64,000 bases of DNA from Dromaius novaehollandiae (lineage: Eukaryota; Chordata; Aves; Casuariiformes; Dromaiidae). The position numbers were made by a program, and so were the translations under genes. The DNA lies in assembly GCF_036370855.1 (NCBI RefSeq), contig NC_088099.1:151981517-152045516 (forward strand), written 5' to 3'. Positions 38,471-51,113 of the stretch are shown here, one piece after another (the stretch's first letter is position 1; the number at the start of each line of letters is the position of its first letter). The notes under the pieces are model-generated. The model saw only the letters and a program-made list of their open reading frames with translations, made no database searches and had not been told where the DNA came from.

Positions 38471-41410
38471 AAAGATGTGAGAGAGAGCTGGAAAAGTGTG
38501 TTCACTTTGGCCAAAACATGATGTGAATACAACTGCACAGTCACAGGTGAATTAAAAATGATTTGGATGCAAACAGCTCAAGTCTAAGTGAGTAGCAAAC
38601 TGTAATCTACATTCATATGTCTAGCAGCAGCATAGGTTTGTAACAACTCCGCTAGACTCCAAGAAAGTCTTCTGTGCCAGCAGATATATAATAAGAGATT
38701 ATTTCTGCTGTAAAGACTTTACAAACCCAATAGATAATACAGGAATGAAGAGAAATTCTTTACTTTGACATATAAAGACTTGGCAAGATTCATGCTAATA
38801 TTTCTTTATTTTTGTAAGTTATGTGGAAAAGAAGAAAGGCTTAATCCATTAGTGTATCAAATTTCTCTCTTCTGGGGATGGCGATTCAAAAGAACACAGC
38901 TTGAGCTGCCTTTACTCTGCATGTTAAAGCAGCTCTCTGAGGTTCTCCTTACCTTTCTTTCTCTCCTACTTTTCTTGTTCAGGCTGCCACAGCTTCTGAG
39001 CTTAAACTGTTTATTAAGAGATAGAAAAATAGCAATTATTCTCCCACTTTTACTTTCTCCTCAGTCTGAAAAAGAGATAGTTCCTTTTAGCTCATAACCT
39101 TTTCAATTGTGGTATGAGAAAGATGAAATTACCAGCAGAAAGACAAAATGAAGATGTGAGTTATACTCTTGGTTCTACAGTTGATATTTCCAGGATCATT
39201 CTTATCTCTGGTCCCAGTTAGTGTAAGCTCCCAGGAGCAGAGAGATGTAAAGCCACCTTTGCTATATTCCTCTTCAGTTTCTTTCCTGTAGACAAAAATG
39301 ATGGATTTGGATTTGGATTTGTTAATCTTAACACAGTTTTTTTGTCTAGCCAACTTCTATGGTTCCTTCCTACTATATGATATCTAATTTTTAATTTTTA
39401 TTGAACATTTTCATATTTTAATTTCTGAAGCTAAAGAATGACTAGAATCCAGAAAGTTAAATATTAGGGTTAAAATTAGTGTGCCATTATTGAAGCAGAA
39501 AAATAATATGCATCATTTAAATATCATTTGCCATAAATGATATTTATGGTTCACAGGTTCACATTACATACTAATATATCAGGAATTATCTTTATTCTTC
39601 TTACATTTTAATTGATCACTTCTACATGATCTGCTTCTTTTTGGACTTGCATGGAATCATCCATATTTCCTGGGAGTGACTCTAGTTTAAAGACCAGATG
39701 GGTCAGAAGTCACATAACACCCAGGGCATTAAGTGATCAAATGCAGTAGGGTAGGGTAAGGGTAAAAGTTGAATTTCAACATAATCAAGGAAACCGTAAA
39801 AACTGTCATTAGCTGTAGACCTGTATTTTACTGCAGATAAAAGTATGTTCTGCTCCATTTGGGATATCAAAACAGGGGACTTTTTTTTGGGGGGGGGCAG
39901 GGGTTTAGAACACTTAAATAGCATCTCATCATAAATGGGAAAAAATATATGCTTTGTTTTTATCAATTGAAATTATGACATAAGAAAAATCAAGAACCTC
40001 TAACTTGTATGATGAAAACTCCAGGATGCTCTTATCAAAATGCTTAGCTTGCTCATTCTTGGAATGTTTCCATGCACAAGACATGATTTGTGTTTTCATG
40101 TTATGGGAATGTAGTTCTGTGGGGCTGCAAGCACAGCATCTTCATCTACATCCAACACATAAAGCTCTGTGATATTTAAAATATTAATTTTTTTGAACCA
40201 TTATTATTTCAATGTTTAAATATTAATGAAGAAAGCTTTATTCTGCAAATCATGTAATATTTCATATCATTTTAAAAACAGTGAAATCATATAGATATGC
40301 TTTGGGAATGTGCATGGGAATATAAATGGGAATGGGATGGGAATGAACATGTGGAAATTCATGCATTTATCAATCAGATATATTGGTCTCTACGATTTAT
40401 TGTCTGAAATCTTAACACTTTACTAAGACCTCAAAAAGTCACCGGGAAACATAATACTTAGTATTATATAAAAACTTAAAGCATGCTTTTTTTGCCTTTT
40501 CCTGGTCTGAATCAGAAACAACTCTCCTAGGCTTGCAACAGTATAAACACTGTGTAATGATTAGAGAATTGGGTACATTGGACTGAAAAACAAAACAAAG
40601 AGTTCCATCCCTATACATGCATTTCTAAGCCTACAGCTATCAGTTTAAAGCAGGCTTTATTAGAAGACTTATCCCTCTTAAGTTTGAAGGAGAAATTCCT
40701 TCCAACCTCAAAATAATTTATGTGATACTGATTTTTTCCATTTTAACAATCCCGCTTTTCTATTTCCCTTATAATTTCTGTTTGAAAGATACAAGCCCAT
40801 GAGGGATGCCTTTCTTGAAAGCTCAATAATAAAGAATGATATTCCCGCTTAGTACTGATTTTCCCATTTGCTAATGCTGCCAGAGTGTCTTCACACCAAT
40901 ATGCAAAGAACTGAATGAAGGTACACAATGAAGAAGAAAGATCATCATTCTACAGCATGTAGACATGGACTAAAAGAACAAAGAATGACTTCTATATTTC
41001 TTGGATGTCTTTAGGGCAGCTAATTGAATGAGGTTTCTTGCACAAGTCTTTCTCCAGAAAGCTGACAGAAAGCAACTATTTCTAGATAGGGCAAATGCAT
41101 ATAAATTTTTTATTTTTGACTGAAAAAACATTATATTATCCTTGTTTTCCATACTTGACATGCTCTGTAAGTCCAATTTTTTTTCAGTTAAACACCTCAT
41201 CTTTGTTCATAATGAGTAGGAAGGGCAACAGATGCTCTAACTCTTCTGTCAGGGAGGGTATATCTATATTAACATCTAGGGAAAATTTGTGAGTTGTCTG
41301 TATCCAGCCTAGCCCACTAAGGTCACCAAAGACATCTACATCATGGTTTTAATTTGAGGAGAAATATACTCTGGGATTCACAGATTTATGGTGTGATTAG
41401 TTGTTCTTCC
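38471..41410. other. AT-rich DNA, no gene recognised
   Basis: Composition falls back to the window norm right of the GC-rich block. Small features only: a triple GGATTT at 39303-39320, a T8G9 junction at 39881-39897, and a loose 'gggaat' repetition near 40305-40344. No mobile element is recognised. Confidence 0.5.
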
Positions 41411-41414
41411 ATTT

Positions 41415-41885
41415 GAGATGCAGACATTTAAATGTAGGTGTCCACTTGCAGATGTCTGCCTAGAGCTCGGTGTCTTAGACCCCATTATAGTCAGTGATGA
41501 TTTAGTATGTACAGTCAGTGAAGCCTGGAGCTTACCAGCTTCAGCTTACCACCCTGTGGATACCTATGTCAGAATGAACTGAGCTCCAGCGGCTGGCACC
41601 AGTCACTACTTCAACTGCCCTAATACAGCCGTCTAGTTTCATTTCAGCTAGCCTAGGATATTGAAGACACTCACATCTGACAAAAGGATCTACAAGATAC
41701 TGGCATCCTTTTACAATGGTGTCCACAGGGGAGGTGGATACCCTGGTGCATCTGAGATGGCACTAAGCACTTTTCGTTAACTTAATTGGTCCCTAGGTAT
41801 ACTCGTTGGCTTATGGGAGCATAGATACCTAGCACACATATGAACACTTATGTGCAGACATCTAAATTTAGGTGTGCTAGCTGGG
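41415..41885. repeat. Probable ancient interspersed repeat with internal direct and inverted motifs
   Basis: The motif 'gcagacat.taaat.taggtgt' occurs near 41422 and again near 41854 in the same orientation, and a self-complementary 'gcagatgtctgc' lies near 41450. At the right edge, 'ctagcacac' (41829-41837) faces its exact reverse complement 'gtgtgctag' (41872-41880), with a second nested pair, 'cacata' and 'tatgtg', between them. Repeated motifs at both ends of a segment of about 450 bases with hairpin structure suggest an old non-autonomous transposon or LTR. I cannot name the family, and no coding frame is present. Confidence 0.4.
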
Positions 41886-44800
41886 CTAAACCCAATCTAT
41901 CGTGCCTGCCTCAAGAATTGTCTCAGCTTAAGGACTGTAGAGAGAAAATGAGTGAGAAAGTGAGGAACAGGAAGCCATGAGATTCTGCTTGGTTGTTTCC
42001 TGTGATTGAATGTGGCATATGCCTGCTGCTTAAAAGGGCAAGCTAGCGCAGAGGTACTGGGCTGACCAAATTCCTAGCAATTTAGTAGAACTTAGAGGAA
42101 AGGGAGGTCATCACCTAGCTGTAGGATCAGCTAAAGTGTTTCTGGGACTAATATTTGGTTGGCACGAAGTAAAAGATGGTCCTATCCTTAACCATAATCG
42201 TCAGTGTAGACACAGCCTTCTGAACCAAAATAACGATATCTTCTTCTTTAAAAGAAGACATACACAAGTTAGTAGATTAACTGACAGCTCCTTGAGTAGG
42301 GCAAATTGGCATAGCTCCTTAGAAGCCCATGATGCTAATCCTCTCATTGACAGATATTTCTGGTCATAAAATATCTGCGTTGGTGTATTAAACAAATTGA
42401 ACCAATATGTAGCAAATATAAAAATATGAGTAAGGGTGTTAAAACAGTACAGCAGAAAAATCCTTTCAGTTATTCTTGACGGTACAGTTATAATTAGCAT
42501 AAGAAACAAAAATCAGATGCTCAAGACTCTAAGCTACTGATAAAAGAATTGAATTTTTCACCTTTCCCAAAATGTTAATGAATGTTTGAACCAAACCAGA
42601 AAATTCACAATTGTCTCCTTCATTAGTTTAATAATATATATTCAAAGGTTATAAATGCTAATGATTTGTGGTAGGACATCTGTCAAGGGGGCTTTAGGAA
42701 TGTATTAACTCAGTTTATGTTGTCTCTTTTTATGCATATCCAAGAAGTAAATACTAAATATTTGATGTTATTTTCACACAGAGATTGTTCTATATTTATA
42801 CCTAGTTTTTGTAAATGGTCTTCTTATTTAAATAGAGCACATAAGTCTGAAGGGTTCCTCCTATTGATATAATTTTTGGAGATATGTGCCATATTAATTT
42901 AGCATGTCTTTTTAAAAAACAGAAATATCTTACAGAATTAAGCTTACGGTGGGTATTAATCACTAGAAGACAACTGGTACCTATAGTTAAAATTGTTCCT
43001 CTTTCTAAGCTATTGTTTCTAAACAGTAATTTTTTTTTTTTTCACAGTTTATTCCTTCATATATGAACTAAATATATCCAGACAGCTAACTGGAATCTTC
43101 TAGTACTCTGCCTTATTCAGAAACCTTTTATTCTCTCCCTATGATTTTATCCTGACTTCTCAGATAATAAATTAAATACAAAATCACTTAAAGCTATGAT
43201 TATTTGATTTTCTTTCCTCTGCTATACAGCTAAAGCCCCATTAAGATCAGTATGCTGATGCTTCTGTTCAAGCTTTTTCTTTTGCTTTCATAAAGATCAA
43301 CATTACTGAGTATACATAATGTTTTTCTTTTTTATTAAAAATGAGTATTTGCACAGTTGGTAGCAGCAGTGACATTAGTTGCTCAGTTTTCTTTGAGGGA
43401 AATGAATGAGAATTAGGTCAGTCTTTTGTTTCGGTGTTGTCACTATACCCTTAGCAGTCTCTGTGGCTCAAACAAACCCAGTGTGGCCTGAGAATGTCCC
43501 CCCTGCCCCAGTTCAGTGATATCTGTTTTGTTTGCTTCCTTGTTTGTTTGTTTCATCCGATTAGAGCTGATATCAAACACGCACGCCTGCTGCTGGGTGG
43601 GAACCAGTTCTGCCACGGAATATAATACCAATTTAATACCTTTCAGGCTGAAATCTGCTGACCACTTTCTGTGTAAATTCTTCTATTACACTGCTATGCA
43701 AAAGATGGGTAGCAAGACCACAAGTCATCGGTCATCCTTCTTTCAATCTCTAGGTTTTTCAGCATTCAGTTACTGTTAGCTTAAATATAGACTACAACAG
43801 AGATTTCTGCAGGAGCTAATGACCTAACTCAAAGTGACCATGGCATTTTCAGACTAGGTAAGGGCGCACCTCTGAGTTCCAGCAGTCTTCAGTAGTAGGT
43901 CCTGGATTGGTAGCTAAGGTTTGGATAGGACTCAAGCATGAGAGTCCCAATCTAAGATATAATTAGATTGACTGGATTCTACCCTACAGTGCTTATGTTC
44001 CATCAGTTTTGATGCGTAGATTTTTGGCTATAGAAGTTTCCATATAAGGATAAATTGAAAATCAAAAATAAATTGAAATTAATTCTGTTCCAATAACTCA
44101 CGGGCTACAAAAGGGAAAAGGAGACTGGCTCTTTAGAAAATTTGCTTTAGTGGCACAAAGGTAACAGTAAATACCATAGGAAATTTTTGTTTCTTATAGT
44201 CTTGATGAGATTTTTTTTTTTTGCTTTCGAAAGGATTTTAGAAATAGATTAGGATTACAAAACTCTCCTCTCTAATATACATTTCTACCTCCAAGACTTT
44301 TATCTGCTATAAACACAAAATTTTAGGTTTTATCATTTGTTTTGTATCATTAAAAATATTTTACAATAATGTTTCTAAATATTTTACAGTAATGTTTCTA
44401 TCAAATAGAAATTAAGGTAGTGTCTTATATTGCACTGTAGGAGAGATGGAAGAAGATTCTGCAGGATCTTGAATAAGCCTGCTTCCCATTTTCCTGAACT
44501 TTGTAAACCTTTTATGCCCATGTTAACTGGGTGCAAAACTCTAGTTTTTCTTAAGGAAGAAGTCTCATGCAAGCTGCAGTGACATATGTAACTGCAAGAT
44601 GAATGCTAGATGATTCTAATATTATTTACAAATATATAGTTGATTAGAGATTATTTCCCCAAATATGACATTTTTAGATCACCCTTCCTGGTACTTCTGC
44701 AGTGTGGCACACCATGTTGTCAGTATCAAAATTAATAGTCTACTACCTGTTCTATTTGGAACAGAATGGATGGTCATCATGTTATTTTGCATTCAGATGA

Positions 44801-45445
44801 CTCTGTTATCCATCAAAATTGCACTCAGAAGTTTAGGAGGGTATCAAATCAAATATTTTGATTGTTTATTCTTGTTGTTGTTTCTGTTGCTGTGGCTGTT
44901 GTGAGAAATGAAATGGAAAACTCTAAGCACAAAAAAAAAACAATTTATACATTTTAATATTTTTATCTTTTTTTTGAAAAAAAGCCATACACTTGTTCAT
45001 TCTTAGTTCTTGTTTGTGTTTTGTGGTCTGTACTCAGGGATATACAGAACATTGTAGATGAAAGAATTGCAAGAAATTGCAAGAAATTGGGCTTTGTTTA
45101 TTTTAATAGAAACTTATTTCTAAAGACTAATTATTATATTGCCAGACACAGTTACATGTGCATTTTTGTAAAGAACTTTTCATAACATTTTCATTTTACA
45201 TAAATACAGAAGTCTCACAGCTATCTAGCCTCTAGTTCCAGTCTTTTCTTTTCCTGTTAGCTTCATCTTCAGAAATGTTTTATCATAACTGAATGCAGTA
45301 GCAGAGCCTGTATTTTCCCTCACCAAGAGTTATGAAACCAGATTCTTTTTATGCTATGGTAAATATATGTTATTGTTATTGATCTCATTTCAGTGATTTT
45401 AAATTTATACTGGGGAGAAGCTAAGGAGAGAAATTCTATTCCCCT
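41886..45445. other. AT-rich DNA, no gene recognised
   Basis: No exon or named repeat. It contains a 23-base tandem duplication at 44354-44399 and short homopolymers. Confidence 0.5.
44354..44399. repeat. 23-base tandem duplication
   Basis: Units 44354-44376 and 44377-44399 differ at one base (caataatg against cagtaatg), which indicates a recent duplication. Confidence 0.92.
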
Positions 45446-45460
45446 GGGGGGGGGGGGGGG
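45446..45460 (+). other. G15 homopolymer, G-quadruplex prone
   Basis: Fifteen uninterrupted G bases preceded by CCCCT. This is just long enough for four G-triplets with single-base loops. Runs like this are also prone to sequencing and length error. Confidence 0.7.
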
Positions 45461-46229
45461 AGACTGATTTACTTAGTCATATTTGCTTATGTCCATGACA
45501 AAATTGTTAGCTGAATGTTTCTAATCTCTTTATGGTCCTGGGTCATTGGCTTCAGAGAATATTAGCGCATGGCATGGAGCTATATTTTCTTTCAATTTTA
45601 AAATTTCTATGTTTAATTTGCTTTCAGTGAATGCTATTTTGTACTTCAGTTACAAGGGAGGATGAAAATAGGTTCCAAAATATTTGCAAGTCCAGATGTT
45701 TCTGAGCTGTACTGTATAATATGTAACGGGGGAAAAGACAACCCTTACAAGAGCTTTGAGTCCTTTGGTATTCCCAGTGGTTTCTTATGCAGTGAGGAAA
45801 TAATTAAATGTGCTTTCCTTATATGGGAAAAAGACACACATGCATATTTTCTTTCTTTCCTTTAATCTGAACCTAATGAAACATGTCTATTTCAAAGTTC
45901 ATAAAAGTAATAATCTTCTAATTAAGTAATGTTTATATTTCTTCTGATGATTCTAATTTTATTAAGGGAAAAAGAAGCAATTATCTTATTACATGACTGC
46001 ATTTTATGAAAAAATACAATGGTTAGTATTAAATGACTATTTATTTATTTATATGAATAACTATACTCTAAAAGTCTGAAGAAAAAGATAAGCAGAAGGA
46101 TAGATATGAGTAGGTGCTTTAGCATTCAAGAACATCCTTCCTGAGGCCCACTTTGAGGATTTTCAGATCCTGTCTGGTCAGAGGAAGGTGGAGGGACTCG
46201 ACCCTTTCTAGGACCGAACCCAGCCTTTG

Positions 46230-46560
46230 TATTTGAACCGAGAGATAACTAATGTATATATTTTCAGCAACTACGTATGCTTGTATATGTGGTGTAACAT
46301 TGGTGGCTTCAAACTATACAATTAAGTACCAAAGGTGCATGAATGGTGTGCAAATGCATTGTCACTGTTGAATAGCGCTTACAATAACGATACTAAAGAC
46401 TTACAGGAAGGAGACAAGGACAAAAAAAAGAATTCTCCAGAAAGCCATGAGTCTGGAGAAATAAAGTAGCTCAGTCTACAGTGCGGCCCCAAGGTAGCTC
46501 AATATAAAGACAGAGGAACTTTGCTGCAAAGTTGTTAATGCAAACAATAAAACATTCAAC
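46230..46560 (+). mobile_element. Possible old LTR remnant
   Basis: A run of mixed composition is followed by a TATA-like 'caatataaag' near 46500 and an AATAAA signal near 46547, about 45 bases downstream, in the order expected of a U3-R boundary. No terminal TG...CA pair, target duplication or relative elsewhere in the window was found. The call rests on layout only and may be wrong. Confidence 0.2.
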
Positions 46561-48569
46561 TCTTAATCTCACTAAGAAAATGGAATCCTATCACTTTACG
46601 TTGCTGCTCAAATTCTGATAATGTTATGATTGAATCGCTTTAAGCAAAAAACTATAAGGAAATGTAAATTTTAGGAGATTCAGAAAAAAATAGGCTTTCT
46701 TTAAAATGTATTAGATAACTGGAAAACATATAATCATATTCAGAATCAAAGAAATACACAGCATATTAATAGTAGGGGTCCATTATCATGTATATGGACG
46801 AAATATTCTCTTTTTTGCAAGCTTCAATTCAGAGAAATTTTATGCCAGGTGTTCCATTAAAGACACAGTTATTAATTTTTAAGCCATACAGAAAGGGCAT
46901 TTGTGTCCCTGACATATTCCTCTGTATTCTTTAAAATATATAGTATATAATACACCTAATTACTGTAACAGTATTGGTTAAATTTAAAACTACCAAGCTT
47001 TTTGAAAGCCAGGTTTGACTTCTCTCGTAAACATGCGATGAAAGTCCTCCTCAGTCCTACCTGACTCTGTACAATGGTGTTCGTTTTCACTGCAACTCGT
47101 TACTGAGATTCTTGGGCACCTTTTTGTCCTCACATTTGTTAAGTGAGAGGAATAGAGAGCTGATTTCCAGGCTGCTCTTGTTCTGCAGCAGCCCAGATAC
47201 GCTATCTAAAAAAATTGCATTGCATTTGAGACCTGTTAAAGCTATGTATTCTCCTCCCACACTTTCATAACTGGAGTGTCTAGTGATCAAGTTCACTTCA
47301 GATATATGAATGGTATCTATCCCTTTTTTTTTCATACATTAATCTGAAAATCTGTCATATAAAGATTAACTCTAATGTATGTCACTATGAAGATGCTGCC
47401 TAAGCACTGTCTTCATGTGAAGATTAACCAGAAATGAATAAGCCTGTTTACTTCAGTGTCACATCTGCAGACCAGCCCACTTTTCTGAGGGCCCAAGTGG
47501 TACTAGTCTGTTGTGCACGCTTACTGCTCTGATTTTGGTGAAATAAAGTTCCTGTGTTTGTAGGTTAATTTCAAAGCCCAAAAGAAAAGCACACATTCAA
47601 AAAAAAAAAAAAAAGAAAAAAAAGAAAAGAAGAATAAATGCTTGTAGTAGTCATCTGAAGTACAGTTTGTTGCCACACTAAATAAAAAGGTACTTAGAAC
47701 ATATTTCTGAATTATATCCAGATGCTTGCTCAGTCACAAACAAGAACATATTTAACATTACTTCTGCTTTTGCCTGCTGCAATACATCTTGATGGAGTGC
47801 TTCAAATTAGAATGGTGATGGATCCCAAGCCCAAAAAGATGGGGGTGAGAGGAGTATTTGTTGCTAAGTGTTGGTACACAACTGTGTCATCGCATAGTAG
47901 TCTTCTGGATCTTATCATAAAATGAAGTGACATAATTTAGCTTGCAATGATATAATTCAATATATCTTGATGCTATTTAATGAAAACAGTGAGGATTTTA
48001 ATTTCCAAAAGATGTAATTCCAAATGACACAACCTATATTGGGAAACATATCTGATTCACAGAGAAAATAAATAGCAACTGGGTAAACTGCCAGTTTATT
48101 TCTTTAATAGTCCTGTAGAAATGTTTCACTGTGAGACATAAAAGCATTTTACATCGCTTCTGTTGTATTATATTTGAGTCTGTTAGGACAGAAAATGAGG
48201 TATGACATTAGGAACTGGCTGCACTTCAAAATCTGAAGGATGTTTGATTCAGACAAGTGTTAAAATTTCAAGTGCTTATTCAAAACGTATACTTTCATCT
48301 ATAATATTGATCGGGAAATACATCAGGAAGAACATGGAAGAGTATTTCAGTATTTTGGCAGATTAAATGTAAGTCATTGCAGGGTGGCAGAAATCCATCT
48401 AAATGTGCCACTAATTTATACTTTACCTGTGGGATAAAAGATTACAAAGAAGACATGTATGCAGCTTGAAGACAATAACCATCAGTTGTGCTGTGAGAGT
48501 TGAAGCATATCCACCCTACTTAACAGTGAGGAGTGGAGATAAAGCCAGATAAAAGAATTGCACTTGTGT
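46561..48569. other. AT-rich DNA, no gene recognised
   Basis: No exon or mobile element seen. A purine-only A/G tract lies at about 47599-47633. The part 47040-47330 is of more even composition, without a recognised motif. Confidence 0.5.
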
Positions 48570-48574
48570 GCTTT
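48570..48574. repeat. Left target-site duplication GCTTT
   Basis: Identical to 49675-49679 on the other side of the LTR. Five bases could match by chance (about 1 in 1000 for a fixed position), but both copies sit at the independently judged LTR borders. Confidence 0.5.
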
Positions 48575-49292
48575 TATGGCGGACAGATGAGTGAACTTTT
48601 GCCTTAAACATTTCTTGGTACATAAGGTGCAAGCAAACCATAACCCCAAACAAGCCATCTGTTCCCAGCGGAAACAGGACTGAGCTGCTGCGACCCCTGA
48701 AATGGTCTCCCTGCGACCATTCGGGACACACCGAGCCTGCGCTGAACCGGACCACGATCGGACAGAGACTTTGGGACCTGGACTGCAAATTACTGCCGCT
48801 TAACACAACTTTTATAAAACTTGCTTAGCCACGCTCCCTAGTTCAGTGAGAAAGGGCCCCAGAGCTGGTGCAGACTGGAAAGATAAGGGAGTTACCAGCA
48901 GTTTGCATTCCTATGCGTCACACTCCGGGAGGGAGGATGTCAAGGCTTTGAAATAAGGCCCGCTTGGGCGCCAGGACCCTGAGAAACAAAGCCTCCCCTC
49001 ACTGCTGAAACAGTGTTAATTAGGGGGGTCTGGATTGTATCCTCTTCATCAGGACCTTGGAAGATAACACTGTAAGTGTTAATTGCTGGAACAACACCTG
49101 TTTGTCAAGGCCCTGAGAAAGAAGGGCAGAGTAAAGATAACAATGATGAGACCCAATAAGGGAGCAGGAGACCCCAGACCCAAAGATTACTATTGGTCTG
49201 AACTGCCGCATGAGGGGAGGGAAACTTAATTTGAAAAAGCTATAATTGCCCAGGGATTTCTTTCTTCAGGGTCCCTCTTCGGAGGCACCCAA

Positions 49293-49331
49293 CTCGAGCT
49301 GTAACTACTGCACGCGTGTCATTACAATTTA
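49293..49331 (+). repeat. Internal LTR repeat, first copy
   Basis: A 39-base block starting CTCGAG that recurs 101 bases downstream at 49394-49432 with 31 of 39 positions equal; all but one of the differences are transitions. It lies between the TATA-like box and the poly(A) signal. Confidence 0.8.
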
Positions 49332-49393
49332 TTTATTTAATTTGCCTTGATTTGGCTCCAAACTTTTCAGCGGGAACCTAGGGTCGGACCCTG

Positions 49394-49432
49394 CTCGAGT
49401 TGTAATTACTGCACGTGCATCGCTAAAATTTA
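49394..49432 (+). repeat. Internal LTR repeat, second copy
   Basis: Partner of 49293-49331. Both copies carry CTCGAG, then 'tgtaa.tactgcacg', and end in 'aattta'. Confidence 0.8.
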
Positions 49433-49484
49433 CACCCAGGGTGAAGAGGACCAACGGGACACCGCTGGATCCACGGGTGGTGAT

Positions 49485-49554
49485 ATCTCTTTCTCTCCCC
49501 CCCTTTTCTCTCTCTCTCTTTCTCTCTCTCTCTCCTCCCCTTTGCCTTTCCCCA
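49485..49554. repeat. Pyrimidine-rich (CT)n tract inside the LTR
   Basis: About 70 bases of almost pure C and T, with CT dinucleotide runs interrupted by CCCCCCC and TTT. The arginine- and glutamate-rich frame read from its minus strand (49329-49568) is an artefact of this simple repeat. Confidence 0.9.
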
Positions 49555-49674
49555 CCTTTATTCCCCACTCTGTGGAAAATAAAGTTAAAAGGTTGTAAGA
49601 TATTTGACCGGTTTTAGCGTCTTAATCTCGTCCTTGGGATCGTAACGAAACCCTCCCGATATTGGATCGGGACA

Positions 49675-49679
49675 GCTTT
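49675..49679. repeat. Right target-site duplication GCTTT
   Basis: Directly follows the CA end of the LTR and matches 48570-48574. Confidence 0.5.
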
Positions 49680-51070
49680 GCAAACGGATGCAACTTCTCA
49701 GACTTTGTGAAGTATTTCAAGGATATAGTTGTGAGACACAGCAAGAACCTGAGCGGAACAGTCCACAACCAACAACACGTGTTGTAGTGTGCTTTTACCC
49801 TTTGAAATTACTTCAGAAAATTGTTCTAGAAAGAATTGGGTTATTTTATCGGTAATGATTTTTGTAATTTTACTTTATAAAGTGGAACAGTGAAATCAAC
49901 ATTTTAAAATGTCAGCAAGTGGCTAGATACAGGAACCTTTCATGTTTCCATTCCCACAAACCACATTGCACAAGAGGTAAGATGTAGTATGAATGCAAAG
50001 ACCAGTTTCCTTAAGTTTCATGAATTCACTGGATAAGGAAAGGTTTTGAATTAGCAGTGTGGCCTGCCATGACATAAGTGCTTCATCTCTTAACATTCAA
50101 AGCATTGACCTTTACTTTTAAACTCTTCCCTTACACACTGATAGTGTTTACTGACAAGAAATCCACAAATACATGTACGCTTAATAGGAAGTGTGATCAG
50201 TTATGTACCTAAGTCGTCTTCTTCCAAGTTGGTCAAAAGGACTGAGCATGTTTCAAATTTTGAAGTGCTGCATAAGAGCTCTGTGTTATTAGCAAGAGTA
50301 ACTGCATGGATGGCCCTAGGAGTTGCTGTTTGTGATGACAAATGTGTTTTACTTGTACTGTTTCTAAAAAGACAATTGTTTGTTTTATGAATCAGGAATA
50401 AAGTGTGACAATAAAATATTATTTGGAGCAAAACCAAATGCAAGCTATGATTTGTTTTAACATTAAAATGGTATTAAATTATTATGAGCTTATCTCAGGT
50501 CAAGTGTATCTTATAAGTATGTATCCCGAGTTTGAAAAATGCTCTAATACCATAAAGCCACTAATAAGCATAGGGAAAGATATGCTTTTTTTATTTCTAA
50601 TCAAGGGATGTATTCTAAAGCAGACCACTGATAAGGATCTATTAACAAAGACTTGATGTTGCTAAGGAGCTGGGAATCCTGGCTGAATGCAAACAGGGAC
50701 CTCGTCTGCAAAACCATAACGAGTGTTGGATCCCTGGTCTCAATTAATTGCCAGCCGAAGTCAAATTCTCCTATTGTGATTCATTTTAACATAACACAAG
50801 TAAATAGTTTTGCCATGCAGAACGAACTGGTTATTTCAGACACAGTGGAGATCTCACTTAAAATGTCAGCCAGATTATGAATTCATGCTAAATAAGTTAA
50901 TGAAAAGAATAATATCAGGGACAACAGTGCTTCTAGATATAACTCTTATTATGTCTACAACAGAAGCTCTTACCTTTTTTTCCTGCTTAATAGATACTTT
51001 CTTTGAAATACATAATATCCTGTGTCACTTGAAACTTATTGAGTAGTTGAGAGATTCATTGTTTTTTCTC

Positions 51071-51113
51071 TTATATATATATTTATTTATATATGTGCAT
51101 ATATATACATGTA
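51071..51113. repeat. AT-rich alternating microsatellite
   Basis: Imperfect TA/TTTA/TG units over about 43 bases. Confidence 0.8.

Larger units (their letters stand above)
48575..49674 (+). mobile_element. Solo LTR of an endogenous retrovirus
   Basis: A block of about 1.1 kb, GC-richer than its flanks, organised like a retroviral LTR. It has a long U3-like part, a weak TATA-like 'tataattg' at 49241, a pyrimidine tract (49485-49554), a polyadenylation signal AATAAA at 49578-49583, and a U5-like end finishing in 'ggatcgggaca'. The pentamer GCTTT lies immediately left (48570-48574) and right (49675-49679), which fits a 5-bp target duplication. With that placement the element begins TATGG rather than the usual TG; the 3' end is the usual CA. 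No primer-binding site or gag/pol/env frame follows, so it is a solo LTR left by recombination. It is clearly an LTR by layout; the retroviral class is not settled. Confidence 0.82.

Noticed and set aside
49329..49568. Arginine- and glutamate-rich frame on the minus strand
   Set aside because: It is a direct translation of the (CT)n tract inside the LTR.
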